Positions 56,730-64,000 of a stretch of DNA of 64,000 nt are shown one piece after another (position 1 is the stretch's first letter; the number at the start of each line of letters is the position of its first letter). Both the position numbers and the translations under genes were made by a program. Source of the DNA: Sphingobium fontiphilum (GTDB lineage Bacteria > Pseudomonadota > Alphaproteobacteria > Sphingomonadales > Sphingomonadaceae); the NCBI RefSeq assembly GCF_014196635.1, contig NZ_JACIEB010000002.1, positions 372,001-436,000 on the forward strand, given 5' to 3'. The notes under the pieces are model-generated. The model saw only the letters and a list, made by a program, of their open reading frames with translations. It did not search any database and was not told the origin of the DNA.

Positions 56730-58325
56730 ATGACCTACCAGCAGGAAATCGCGACCGCCGATGCACTGATCAGCGGCCAGAGCGCATGGGACGGCATCGC
56801 CCCGGAATCGGTTGCGCGCATGCGCCTCCAGAACCGTTTCCACACCGGCCTCGACATCGCGCGCTACACCGCGAAGATCATGCGCGCCGACATGGCCGCC
56901 TATGATGCCGATCCGGCCAACTACACCCAGTCGCTGGGCTGCTGGCACGGTTTCATCGGTCAGCAGAAGCTCATTTCGATCAAGAAGCATTTCGGCACCA
57001 CCAAGGGCCGCTACCTGTATCTGTCCGGCTGGATGGTCGCCGCGCTGCGCAGCGAATTCGGCCCCCTGCCCGACCAGTCGATGCATGAAAAGACCAGCGT
57101 TCCCGCGCTGATCGAAGAACTCTACACCTTTCTGCGTCAGGCCGACGCCCGCGAACTGGGCATGATGTTCCGCGACCTCGACGCCGCCCGCGAAGCCGGT
57201 GACGAAATCAGGGCCGCCAAGATCCAGCACGCCATCGACAATCACGAAACCCATGTCGTCCCCATCGTCGCCGACATCGACGCGGGCTTCGGCAATGCCG
57301 AAGCGACCTATCTGCTCGCCAGGAAGTTTATCGAAGCGGGCGCCTGCTGCATTCAGATCGAAAATCAGGTTTCCGACGAAAAACAGTGCGGCCACCAGGA
57401 CGGCAAGGTCACTGTTCCGCATGAGGACTTTCTGGCGAAGATCCGCGCGATCCGGTACGCCTTTCTCGAACTGGGCGTCGACGACGGCGTCATCGTGGCG
57501 CGCACCGACAGCCTGGGCGCTGGCCTCACCAAGCAGATCGCCTATGTGCGTGAAGCGGGCGACATTGGCGACCAGTATAACAGTTTCCTCGACTGCGAAC
57601 CGGTCGATGCGGCCAATCTGGGCCATGGCGACGTCATCATCACCCGCAACGGGCAACTGGTGAAGCCCAAACGCCTGCCCAGCAACCTTTTCCAGTTCCG
57701 CGCCGGCACGGGCGAGGACCGCTGCGTCCTAGACTGCATCACCGCGCTGCAGAACGGCGCCGACCTGCTGTGGATCGAAACCGAAAAGCCGCATATCGGC
57801 CAGATCGGCGGGATGGTCAGCCGCATCCGCGAAGTCATCCCCAACGCCAAGCTGGTCTACAACAACTCGCCCAGCTTCAACTGGACGCTGAACTTCCGTC
57901 AACAGGTGTTCGACGCCTGGGCCGAAGCGGGCAAGGATGTTTCCGCCTATGATCGCGCCCGTCTGATGAGCGTCGATTATGACGCCACCGACCTCGCGAT
58001 CGAAGCCGACGAACGCATCCGCACCTTCCAGCGGGACGCGGCGGCGCAGGCCGGCATCTTCCACCACCTCATCACCCTGCCGACCTATCACACGGCCGCG
58101 CTGAGCACCGACAACCTCGCCAGGGAATATTTCGGCGAACAGGGCATGCTGGGCTATGTCAAGGGCGTGCAGCGCCAGGAAATCCGCCAGGGCATCGCCT
58201 GCGTCAAGCACCAGAACATGGCCGGTTCGGATATTGGCGACGATCACAAGGAATATTTCGCCGGCGAAGCCGCGCTGAAGGCGGGCGGCGCCCACAACAC
58301 CATGAACCAGTTCGCCGCCGCTTGA
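56730..58325 (+). CDS. aceA: Isocitrate lyase
   Basis: A 531-residue isocitrate lyase of the longer subclass known from Pseudomonas and Acinetobacter. The catalytic KQCGHQDGKVTVPHEDF motif replaces the KKCGH of the short form, as is usual in this subclass. Other marks are ADIDAGFGNAEATYLLARKF (Mg2+ loop), VARTDSLGAG and YNNSPSFNWTLNF. It splits isocitrate to succinate and glyoxylate, allowing growth on acetate or fatty acids. The partner malate synthase is not in the window. A transcription terminator follows its stop by 82 bases. It is divergent from a ScfR-type regulator, its likely controller. Confidence 0.96.
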   Translation: MTYQQEIATADALISGQSAWDGIAPESVARMRLQNRFHTGLDIARYTAKIMRADMAAYDADPANYTQSLGCWHGFIGQQKLISIKKHFGTTKGRYLYLSGWMVAALRSEFGPLPDQSMHEKTSVPALIEELYTFLRQADARELGMMFRDLDAAREAGDEIRAAKIQHAIDNHETHVVPIVADIDAGFGNAEATYLLARKFIEAGACCIQIENQVSDEKQCGHQDGKVTVPHEDFLAKIRAIRYAFLELGVDDGVIVARTDSLGAGLTKQIAYVREAGDIGDQYNSFLDCEPVDAANLGHGDVIITRNGQLVKPKRLPSNLFQFRAGTGEDRCVLDCITALQNGADLLWIETEKPHIGQIGGMVSRIREVIPNAKLVYNNSPSFNWTLNFRQQVFDAWAEAGKDVSAYDRARLMSVDYDATDLAIEADERIRTFQRDAAAQAGIFHHLITLPTYHTAALSTDNLAREYFGEQGMLGYVKGVQRQEIRQGIACVKHQNMAGSDIGDDHKEYFAGEAALKAGGAHNTMNQFAAA

Positions 58326-58406
58326 CAGTTTAGCGGCCCATCCGCGCCGCTTCACGAGCCTTCCCGCGGGGGCGCACTCCCCGCGGGACGGGATGGAAGC
58401 CTCGAC

Positions 58407-58439
58407 AGCCTGGTCGCGCACGGCCAGGCTGATTTTTTT
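58407..58439 (+). terminator. Rho-independent terminator after aceA
   Basis: AGCCTGG (58407-58413) and CCAGGCT (58424-58430) form a 7-base stem, followed by GA and a T7 run (58433-58439). A second GC stem, CCCGCGGGG...CCCCGCGGG, lies just before it (about 58360-58387). This is the clearest intrinsic terminator in the window. Confidence 0.85.
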
Positions 58440-58451
58440 CAGGCTGCGGGC

Positions 58452-59093
58452 TCAGCCCCGCCGATAAACCAGCGTCAGATTGTTGGCGGGCATTTCGTGA
58501 ACCGCTTCGAGCGCAAAGCCCTGCCCTTGCGCCAGTTCGCTCACATCCTCCAGCCAGCGAATGCCCCATTCCGCATTGCGCGCGCGCAGACTCTCGTCAA
58601 AGGCCAGGTTGCTGGGCGCGGGCTCGCAACCTTCCCGAAAATAGGGTCCGTAAAGGATCAGCGGCGCGCCCTTTGGCAGGAGCCTTGCGCCTTGCGTGAA
58701 CAGCCCGACCGTCGCGGCCCATGGGCTGATATGCGTCATGTTGATGCACATTATCGCATCGGCTGCCTGCACGGGCCAGTCGGGCGAAGCTGCGTCCAGC
58801 GTCAATGGCGCACGAATATTGGCCCGTTTTGCGTGGCCCGCCCACGCCGCAACAGAAGCGATCGCCGCCGGATCGGGATCGGTCGGCTGCCATGCGAGCA
58901 AGGGCAGCGCCTGCGCGAAATGGACGACATGTTCGCCGCTGCCGCTCGCCACCTCCAGCACAAGGCCGGAGGGCGGCAGAACCTCCAGGAGCACCGCCAA
59001 TATCGCATCGCGGTTCCGCGCCGTGGCGGGGGCATGGCGGCGGGCGTCGCGCCCCTGCGCCGCCGCCGCCTCGCCGGGAACCCTTGCCGTCAT
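58452..59093 (-). CDS. DUF938 SAM-dependent methyltransferase-like protein
   Basis: A 213-residue protein of the DUF938 family. RHAPATARNRDAILAVLLEV (about 19-38) and LVLEVASGSGEHVVHFAQAL (about 44-63) give the Rossmann SAM-binding loop E-V-A-S-G-S-G. AIMCINMTHISPWAATVGLF (about 114-133) and LILYGPYFREGCEPAPSN are hallmarks of the family. Substrate is unknown. It is the last gene of the glycine cleavage operon: its ATG overlaps the gcvPB stop in ATGA, so translation is coupled. A one-carbon or methylation link with glycine cleavage is possible, but this is an inference. Confidence 0.85.
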   Translation of the reverse strand: MTARVPGEAAAAQGRDARRHAPATARNRDAILAVLLEVLPPSGLVLEVASGSGEHVVHFAQALPLLAWQPTDPDPAAIASVAAWAGHAKRANIRAPLTLDAASPDWPVQAADAIMCINMTHISPWAATVGLFTQGARLLPKGAPLILYGPYFREGCEPAPSNLAFDESLRARNAEWGIRWLEDVSELAQGQGFALEAVHEMPANNLTLVYRRG

Positions 59094-60661
59094 TCGGCCG
59101 CGACCGCCAGCGCCGGATCGGTCCAGCTCAGCACCGGCTTGCGCGCGGCCAGCGTTTCGTCGAGGCGGCGGCGCGGCGCGTGATAGGGCGCGCCCTTGAG
59201 CGCCTCGTCACCCGCCTTTGCGCGTTCGGCCAGGCTGCGCAGCGCCATGATGAACTGGTCGAGCGCGACCTTGCTCTCCGTCTCGGTCGGTTCGACCAGC
59301 ATCGCGCCATGGACGACCAGCGGGAAATACATGGTCATCGGGTGAAAACCCTCGTCGATCAGCCCCTTGGCGATGTCGAGCGTGGTGAAGCCTTCGGCCA
59401 GGCCCTTGTCGCTGAACAGCGCCTCATGCATGCACGGGCCGCTGCCGCCGAAGGGCGCGTCGAGCACGTCTTCCAGGCTGCGCAGGATATAGTTGGCGTT
59501 CAGCACCGCATCGCCCGCCACCTGGCGCAGGCCGTCCGCGCCGTGGCTGAGGATATAGGTCAGCGCGCGGGTGAACATGCCCATCTGGCCGTGGAAGGCG
59601 ACCATACGGCCGAAGGTCTGGCCGTGATGATCCTGCGCCGTTTCCTCCTCCACCAGTATGAACTGGTCGTCCTGCTTTTCGACGAAGGGCAAGGGCGCGA
59701 AGGGCGCGAGCGCCGCCGACAACACCACCGGCCCGGAACCGGGGCCGCCGCCGCCATGGGGCGTGGAGAAAGTCTTGTGCAGGTTGATGTGCATCGCGTC
59801 GACGCCCAGATCGCCGGGGCGGACCCGGCCGACAATGGCGTTGAAGTTCGCGCCGTCGCAATAGACGAAGGCGCCGGCGGCGTGAACCGCGTCCGAAATC
59901 ACCTTCATGTCGCGTTCGAACAGGCCGCAGGTATTGGGGTTGGTGATCATCACCGCCGCTACATCAGCCCCCAGCCGCGCTTTGAGCGCCTCCAGATCAA
60001 CGCGGCCGTCGGGGGTCGCGGGAATATCCTCCACCTTGTAGCCACAAAAGGCCGCCGTGGCAGGGTTGGTGCCATGCGCGCTTTCGGGGACCAGGACCAC
60101 GCTGCGCGCGTCGCCACGCGCTTCCAGCGCGGCGCGGATCGCCAGCAGCCCGCACAATTCGCCATGGGCGCCCGCCTTGGGCGACATGGCGACAGAATGC
60201 ATCCCGGTCAGCGTCACCAGCCACCGGGCCAGTTCATGGATAACGGCCAGCGCGCCCTGCACCGTGGACTGCGGCTGCAAGGGATGGATGTCGGCAAAAC
60301 CGGGCATCCGCGCGACCTTTTCATTCAGGCGCGGGTTATGCTTCATCGTGCAACTGCCCAGCGGAAAGAGGCCAAGGTCAATGGCGTAATTCTGCCGCGA
60401 CAGGCGGGTATAATGGCGCACCGTTTCCTGTTCCGAAAGGCCGGGCAGGCCGATGGCGTCGGTTCGGGTGAGGCTGCCGAGGCGGCTCGCCACCTGCGGC
60501 GCGTCGGCAAAGTCTACACCGGTCGTGTCTGTGGAGCCAATCTCGAAAATCAGCGCTTCCTCCAGCATCAGCGCGCGGTTGCCCGTGGCGGTCGCGGGCA
60601 GCATATGGCCGGTGGCGACGGCCTGGGGCGCGGTCGGGCGGCCTTCCTTCAACATGGTCAT
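59090..60661 (-). CDS. gcvPB: Glycine dehydrogenase (P-protein) subunit 2
   Basis: A 523-residue PLP-dependent subunit. [20 protein letters not shown] (about 102-121) and the PLP lysine in [20 protein letters not shown] (about 267-286) are the GcvPB signature. [15 protein letters not shown] (about 216-230) and [12 protein letters not shown] are around the cofactor. With subunit 1 it decarboxylates glycine and passes aminomethyl to the lipoyl of GcvH. The start overlaps the gcvPA stop by four bases (ATGA), and its own stop overlaps the DUF938 start in the same way. The P-protein is split in two subunits, as in many alphaproteobacteria, rather than one ~950-residue chain. Confidence 0.95.
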   Translation of the reverse strand: MTMLKEGRPTAPQAVATGHMLPATATGNRALMLEEALIFEIGSTDTTGVDFADAPQVASRLGSLTRTDAIGLPGLSEQETVRHYTRLSRQNYAIDLGLFPLGSCTMKHNPRLNEKVARMPGFADIHPLQPQSTVQGALAVIHELARWLVTLTGMHSVAMSPKAGAHGELCGLLAIRAALEARGDARSVVLVPESAHGTNPATAAFCGYKVEDIPATPDGRVDLEALKARLGADVAAVMITNPNTCGLFERDMKVISDAVHAAGAFVYCDGANFNAIVGRVRPGDLGVDAMHINLHKTFSTPHGGGGPGSGPVVLSAALAPFAPLPFVEKQDDQFILVEEETAQDHHGQTFGRMVAFHGQMGMFTRALTYILSHGADGLRQVAGDAVLNANYILRSLEDVLDAPFGGSGPCMHEALFSDKGLAEGFTTLDIAKGLIDEGFHPMTMYFPLVVHGAMLVEPTETESKVALDQFIMALRSLAERAKAGDEALKGAPYHAPRRRLDETLAARKPVLSWTDPALAVAAE

Positions 60662-62016
60662 GCCAGTTCCTCCTCCAGCGCGGCGGCCAGCGCTTCAATA
60701 TCCTCGGGCGTCACGGTTTCGGTGACAGCGACCACCAGACCATGACCGATCTGCGACGCATCCGGGAACAGACGGCCCAGCGACACGCCCGCCAGCACGC
60801 CCCTGTCGGCCAGATTGCGGACGACCTCGCGCGCGTCCTTCGACAGGACCAGCGTGAATTCGTTGAAGAAGCTGTCGTTGAGCAGCGTGACGCCCGGCAC
60901 CTTCGCCAGACGGTCGGCCGCCTGACAGGCCATCGCATGGTTGAGGGTCGCCAGTTCCCGCAGGCCCTTCTCGCCCAGCAAAGTCATGTGAATGCTGAAC
61001 GCCAGCGCGCACAGGCCCGAATTGGTGCAGATGTTCGAGGTCGCCTTCTCGCGGCGGATATGCTGTTCGCGCGTCGACAGCGTCAGCACGAAACCGCGCT
61101 TGCCCGCCGCGTCCACCGTCTCGCCGCACAGGCGGCCCGGCATCTGGCGGACATATTTCTGTTTGCAGGCGAACAGACCGAGATAGGGCCCGCCGAACTG
61201 GAGGCCGACTCCGATCGACTGGCCTTCGCCCACCACGATGTCCGCGCCCATATGGCCCGGCGCCTTTATCGCGCCCAGCGCCACCGGCTCCGTCACCACC
61301 GCGACCAGCAGCGCGCCCGCCGCATGGGCGGCGTCGGCGAGCGGCGTCAGGTCGGCTATGCGCCCGAGGATGTCGGGATATTGCACGACGACGCAGGACG
61401 TATCCTCGTCGATACCCGCGATCAGCGCGTCGATGTCGGTCGCGGCGTCCAGCGTCGGCGCGTGATGCACCAGCGCGTCGCCGGTGAATTTCGCCATGGT
61501 CTGCGCGACCGAGACATAATGGGGATGCAGGCCCGACGACAACAGCGCCTTGCCGCGCCTGGTGATGCGCCGCGCCATGCCGATCGCTTCCCAGCAGGCG
61601 GTCGACCCGTCATACATGGACGCATTGGCGACGTCGCAGCCCAGCAGGCGCGCAACCTGCGTCTGGAACTCGAACAGCACCTGCAGCGTGCCCTGCGCGA
61701 TTTCCGGCTGATAGGGCGTGTAGGCGGTCAGGAACTCGCCGCGCTGGATCAGATGATCGACGCTGGCGGGCACATGATGCTTGTAGGCGCCGGCGCCCAG
61801 GAAGAAGGGCGCTTCCCCTGCCGACAGATTCTTGCGAGCGAGTGCGCCCATATGGCGCTCGACCGCCAGTTCGCTGGCATGATCGGGCAGGCCGGCGATG
61901 GTGCCGCTCAGGCGGGCTTCGGCGGGCACGTCGATGAACAGGTCGTCGATCGTCTCGGCGCCGATGACGGACAGCATCTCCTGCCGGTCGGTGTCGGTAA
62001 GGGGTAGGTAGCGCAT
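60658..62016 (-). CDS. gcvPA: Glycine dehydrogenase (P-protein) subunit 1
   Basis: A 452-residue subunit. The opening [20 protein letters not shown] and [20 protein letters not shown] (about 93-112), followed by [20 protein letters not shown], are characteristic. [20 protein letters not shown] and [18 protein letters not shown] are near the active site. It pairs with GcvPB in the P-protein. It is third in the gcvT-gcvH-gcvPA-gcvPB order. The 112-base gap before it holds a paired palindromic repeat, so it is less tightly coupled to gcvH than to gcvPB. Confidence 0.95.
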   Translation of the reverse strand: MRYLPLTDTDRQEMLSVIGAETIDDLFIDVPAEARLSGTIAGLPDHASELAVERHMGALARKNLSAGEAPFFLGAGAYKHHVPASVDHLIQRGEFLTAYTPYQPEIAQGTLQVLFEFQTQVARLLGCDVANASMYDGSTACWEAIGMARRITRRGKALLSSGLHPHYVSVAQTMAKFTGDALVHHAPTLDAATDIDALIAGIDEDTSCVVVQYPDILGRIADLTPLADAAHAAGALLVAVVTEPVALGAIKAPGHMGADIVVGEGQSIGVGLQFGGPYLGLFACKQKYVRQMPGRLCGETVDAAGKRGFVLTLSTREQHIRREKATSNICTNSGLCALAFSIHMTLLGEKGLRELATLNHAMACQAADRLAKVPGVTLLNDSFFNEFTLVLSKDAREVVRNLADRGVLAGVSLGRLFPDASQIGHGLVVAVTETVTPEDIEALAAALEEELA

Positions 62017-62029
62017 TCTGACTCCTTCT

Positions 62030-62114
62030 CCCCTCCCCTTCAGGGGAGGGGCCGGGGGTGGGGCGGTGCCCGGAAGAGAAGCCCCAACCCAACCCCTCCC
62101 CTGAAGGGGAGGGG
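62030..62114. repeat. Paired REP/BIME-like palindromic repeat in the gcv operon
   Basis: Two copies of a 22-base palindrome lie at 62030-62051 (core CCCCTCCCCTTCAGGGGAGG) and 62093-62114 (core CCCCTCCCCTGAAGGGGAGG). They are in inverted orientation to each other, with matching GGGGGTGGGG and CCCCAACCC flanks. Each arm can fold alone, and the pair can fold together, as in a BIME. It lies between gcvH and gcvPA. Such elements are common in GC-rich sphingomonad intergenic regions as I recall. Confidence 0.85.
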
Positions 62115-62128
62115 CTATTATGGGTTTC

Positions 62129-62500
62129 TCACAGGCTGGCCACGAACGTCTTGTAGGCGGCCTCGTTCATCAGGCCCTTGAGTTCCTCGGCATCGGCGAT
62201 GCGCAGCTTGAAGAACCAGCCATCCTCTTCGGGGTCGCTGTTGACGAGCGCGGGTTCATCCTCCAGCGCGCCGTTGGTTTCGACGACTTCGCCCGCAATC
62301 GGGGCGTAGACGTCCGACGCGGCCTTGACCGATTCGACCACGGCGGCGTCGTCGCCCTTTTCGAAGGTCGCGCCTTCATCGGGCAGTTCGACGAACACGA
62401 TGTCGCCCAGTTGTTCCTGCGCATAATCGGTAATGCCCACGGTGGCGATGTCGCCTTCGACATCGATCCATTCATGTTCGTCAGTGAAATAACGGCTCAT
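62129..62500 (-). CDS. gcvH: Glycine cleavage system H protein
   Basis: A 123-residue H-protein. The lipoylation lysine is K59 in [19 protein letters not shown]. The N-terminal [20 protein letters not shown] and [20 protein letters not shown] are standard. It carries the aminomethyl and reduced lipoyl groups between P, T and L proteins. It is 24 bases downstream of gcvT. The L-protein is probably the Lpd encoded at 17220-18614. Confidence 0.96.
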   Translation of the reverse strand: MSRYFTDEHEWIDVEGDIATVGITDYAQEQLGDIVFVELPDEGATFEKGDDAAVVESVKAASDVYAPIAGEVVETNGALEDEPALVNSDPEEDGWFFKLRIADAEELKGLMNEAAYKTFVASL

Positions 62501-62524
62501 CTTTGTGCTCCCCTCAAAGAAAGA

Positions 62525-63679
62525 TCAGGCCCTGGCCCTGCGATAACGGTGCGGCACGAACGGCATGGGCGCAACCGTTGCGGCAATCCGCTTGCCGCGC
62601 ACCTCGATGGCGAGCGCAGTGCCAACGGTCGCCAGATCATTGTCGATCCACGCCATGGCGATGGGGGCGCCCACGGTCGGGGCAAAGCCGCCCGACGTCA
62701 CCGTGCCGACCTGCTTGTCGCCCGCCAGCACCGGCGCGCCTTCGCGCGCGGGCAGGCGCCCTTCGATGGTCAGGCCGACGCGGCGCTGCACCGGGCCTTC
62801 GCTCAATTCCCGCATCACCCGGCCATGACCGAAAAAGCCGCCTTCCGCCCGGCGGCGCTTGCCGATGGCAAAACCCAGGTCAGCGCCGATGGCGCTGACG
62901 TCGGGGGTCAGATCATGCCCATAAAGCGGCAAACCCGCCTCCAGTCGCAACGAATCGCGCGCGCCAAGACCGATAGGTTTGACCTGCGGCAGGGCGCACA
63001 GCGCATCGGCCAGCAGCGTCACGGAGTCGGCGGGCACGCTGATTTCAAAGCCATCCTCGCCGGTATAGCCCGACCGGCTGATCCACAACGGCGCGCCGCG
63101 CCAGGCGAACAGGCCCGATTGCATGAAGAACAGATCGGCGGCACCGGGGATCAGGCTGGCCAGCGCCTCGCCCGCCTCCGGCCCTTGCAGCGCGAGCAGC
63201 GCCTGCTCGTCCATATGGTTCATGGTCACTTCGTCGGGCAGATGTTCGATCATCCAGCCGATGTCGTCATATTTGGTCGCGCCGTTCACCACCATGTAAA
63301 TGGCCGCGCCGTCGAACGCGCCGTCGCCCGGCCGCGACACCATCAGGTCGTCGAGGATGCCGCCATCGGCGTCCATCAGCATCGAATAACGCTGACGAAA
63401 GGGTTTCAGCCCCTTGATGTCGGCGGGCAAAAGCGCCTCCAACGCCGCGTCCACGCCCTCACCCGAAAAGGCGATCTGGCCCATATGGCTGACGTCGAAC
63501 AGCCCGGCATGTTCGCGGGTCCAGCCATGTTCGGCCATGATGCCTTCATACTGGATCGGCATGTGATAGCCGGCAAAGCCCACCATCCGCGCGCCCTTTT
63601 CCCGGTGCCAGCCGTCGAGCGGCAGCGCCATCAGGGGCAGTTCTTCTTCCAATGTGGCGACGTCGTCGTTGACGGTCAT
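62525..63679 (-). CDS. gcvT: Glycine cleavage system T protein (aminomethyltransferase)
   Basis: A 384-residue T-protein. The N-terminus reads MTVNDDVATLEEELPLMALP; the domain starts at LPLDGWHREKGARMVGFAGY. YHMPIQYEGIMAEHGWTREHAGLFDVSHMGQI holds the folate-binding region (conserved Asp in FDVSHMGQ). SRSGYTGEDGFEISVP (about 206-221) and IGLGARDSLRLEAGLPLYGHD (about 237-257) are family signatures. It transfers the methylene group to tetrahydrofolate and releases ammonia. It is the first gene of the operon, with the riboswitch ahead of it, and an SD of GGAAAGG ends 8 bases before the ATG. Confidence 0.96.
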   Translation of the reverse strand: MTVNDDVATLEEELPLMALPLDGWHREKGARMVGFAGYHMPIQYEGIMAEHGWTREHAGLFDVSHMGQIAFSGEGVDAALEALLPADIKGLKPFRQRYSMLMDADGGILDDLMVSRPGDGAFDGAAIYMVVNGATKYDDIGWMIEHLPDEVTMNHMDEQALLALQGPEAGEALASLIPGAADLFFMQSGLFAWRGAPLWISRSGYTGEDGFEISVPADSVTLLADALCALPQVKPIGLGARDSLRLEAGLPLYGHDLTPDVSAIGADLGFAIGKRRRAEGGFFGHGRVMRELSEGPVQRRVGLTIEGRLPAREGAPVLAGDKQVGTVTSGGFAPTVGAPIAMAWIDNDLATVGTALAIEVRGKRIAATVAPMPFVPHRYRRARA

Positions 63680-63681
63680 CG

Positions 63682-63739
63682 GGCGGCCTTTCCGTAGGGG
63701 GTCAATGGCGACAAACGAATGGAGGCCGAAACGGCCGCC
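63682..63739 (-). promoter_or_regulatory. Predicted expression platform of the glycine riboswitch
   Basis: On the gcvT strand, GGCGGCC (63739-63733) can pair with the exact complement GGCCGCC (63688-63682), which adjoins the SD GGAAAGG (63693-63687) and the ATG. The same bases 63733-63736 also form a local stem (63724-63728 with 63732-63736). The two foldings exclude each other, as expected for translation control. This was worked out by eye. Confidence 0.45.
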
Positions 63740-63756
63740 ATGCCCTTTGCCACCCC

Positions 63757-63951
63757 CTCTGTCACGGAACCTGAGAGCTTTGACCAGCGGCCTTGCGACC
63801 GCATGGCTTACCCCTTCGGTGGGACGGGCGCGCCCGTCCGCTTTCCAGAGCGCCTGCCCATGATGCGGTCCTTTGGCCTGAGAGATTCCGGGGCGGTTGC
63901 TCCTTCGGCGACGGCGTTCGGCCTGAAAGGCCCGCCATGCTCTCCCGCATC
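63757..63951 (-). ncRNA. Tandem glycine riboswitch upstream of gcvT
   Basis: The leader of the gcv operon, read on the minus strand, has two glycine aptamers in tandem. Aptamer 1 runs 63951-63862. Its closing helix is GATGCGG with CCGCATC, and inside are CCGAAGGAGCAA and CTCTCAGGCCAAAGGACC, the family core. Aptamer 2 runs about 63850-63757. Its closing pair is CTCTG with CAGAG, and the core is CCGAAGGGGTAAGCC and CTCTCAGGTTCC. The pair sits about 80 bases ahead of gcvT. Glycine binding normally turns on gcv genes. A small open frame that crosses this region is an artefact. Confidence 0.93.
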
Positions 63952-64000
63952 ATGCCCGGCGCCGAATCCTCGAAGCCGGAGACTGTCACCGCCATGCGAG

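Noticed and set aside
58805-60745. A 646-residue open frame on the plus strand
   Set aside because: It is antisense to gcvPB and DUF938 and has the Arg/Pro/His-rich look of a shadow frame.
62120-63697. A 525-residue open frame on the plus strand
   Set aside because: It is the complement of gcvT and gcvH and has no known domain.
63762-63995. A 77-residue frame across the operon leader
   Set aside because: It lies on the glycine riboswitch and its sequence is explained by the aptamers.
1-64000. CRISPR arrays, tRNA, rRNA, insertion sequences, prophage genes
   Set aside because: I looked for regular repeats with spacers, cloverleaf sequences, transposase and integrase motifs and found none.

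Overview
The window is 64 kb of GC-rich, densely packed alphaproteobacterial chromosome. I place it in the Sphingomonadaceae (a Sphingobium/Sphingomonas relative) from general family resemblance: a YdbH-family protein, a DUF6456 protein, a ThiS-ThiG fusion, an isocitrate lyase next to a ScfR/RamB-type regulator, and a Kps-type capsule cassette. The genus is an inference. I see no rRNA, tRNA, insertion sequence, prophage, plasmid origin or CRISPR array. Almost every gap between genes is under 210 bases. The only longer one, at the right end, holds a tandem glycine riboswitch.

Layout. 1-5.3 kb: the start of a YdbH-like membrane protein, radC, a small lipoprotein, mscL, a lemA-TPM-TPM-nudix operon, and a divergent pair of DUF6456 and XRE regulator genes. 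6-12 kb: a glycosyltransferase, a short and apparently Mo-site-less relative of assimilatory nitrate reductase, the molybdate importer modABC and a lipid kinase. 12-17 kb: a Wza/KpsD-type export lipoprotein preceded by two paralogous glycosyltransferases, and an MFS transporter. 17-20.9 kb: pyruvate dehydrogenase E2, a hot-dog thioesterase, dihydrolipoamide dehydrogenase and a universal stress protein. 20.9-31.5 kb: one long capsule operon with a glycosyltransferase, KpsC half, KpsS, mannose-1-phosphate guanylyltransferase, KpsM, KpsE, a TPR-glycosyltransferase and a small-molecule kinase.

31.6-39.8 kb is metabolic: a HIT protein, a two-subunit 3-oxoacid CoA-transferase with a divergent LysR regulator, thiS-thiG, aroQ, accBC, a nuclease-fold hypothetical, an ArsC-like reductase and an orphan ParA. 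39.8-49.4 kb: a membrane GGDEF-EAL protein, a fatty acyl-AMP ligase, recX, a lipoprotein coupled to a patatin-like protein, and two endonuclease/exonuclease/phosphatase-fold proteins. 49.6-55.2 kb: radA-cvpA, a GST, an M20 peptidase and a cation symporter. 55.2-58.4 kb: isocitrate lyase (glyoxylate shunt) with its divergent regulator. 58.4-64 kb: the glycine cleavage operon gcvT-gcvH-gcvPA-gcvPB plus a DUF938 methyltransferase, led by the tandem glycine riboswitch.

How the genes work together: the kps genes build and export a surface polysaccharide, with GDP-mannose supplied locally, but no KpsT ATPase is present here. E2/Lpd, the CoA-transferase, AccBC and isocitrate lyase all handle acetyl-CoA. 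Lpd is probably also the L-protein for the glycine cleavage system. The most unusual items are the degenerate molybdopterin oxidoreductase beside modABC, a capsule-operon kinase whose only well-placed start is ATA, a PD-(D/E)XK-like gene of foreign codon use coupled to arsC, and several untranslated structures: hairpins before modA and parA, an operator-like repeat at aceA, and an inverted repeat before radA.
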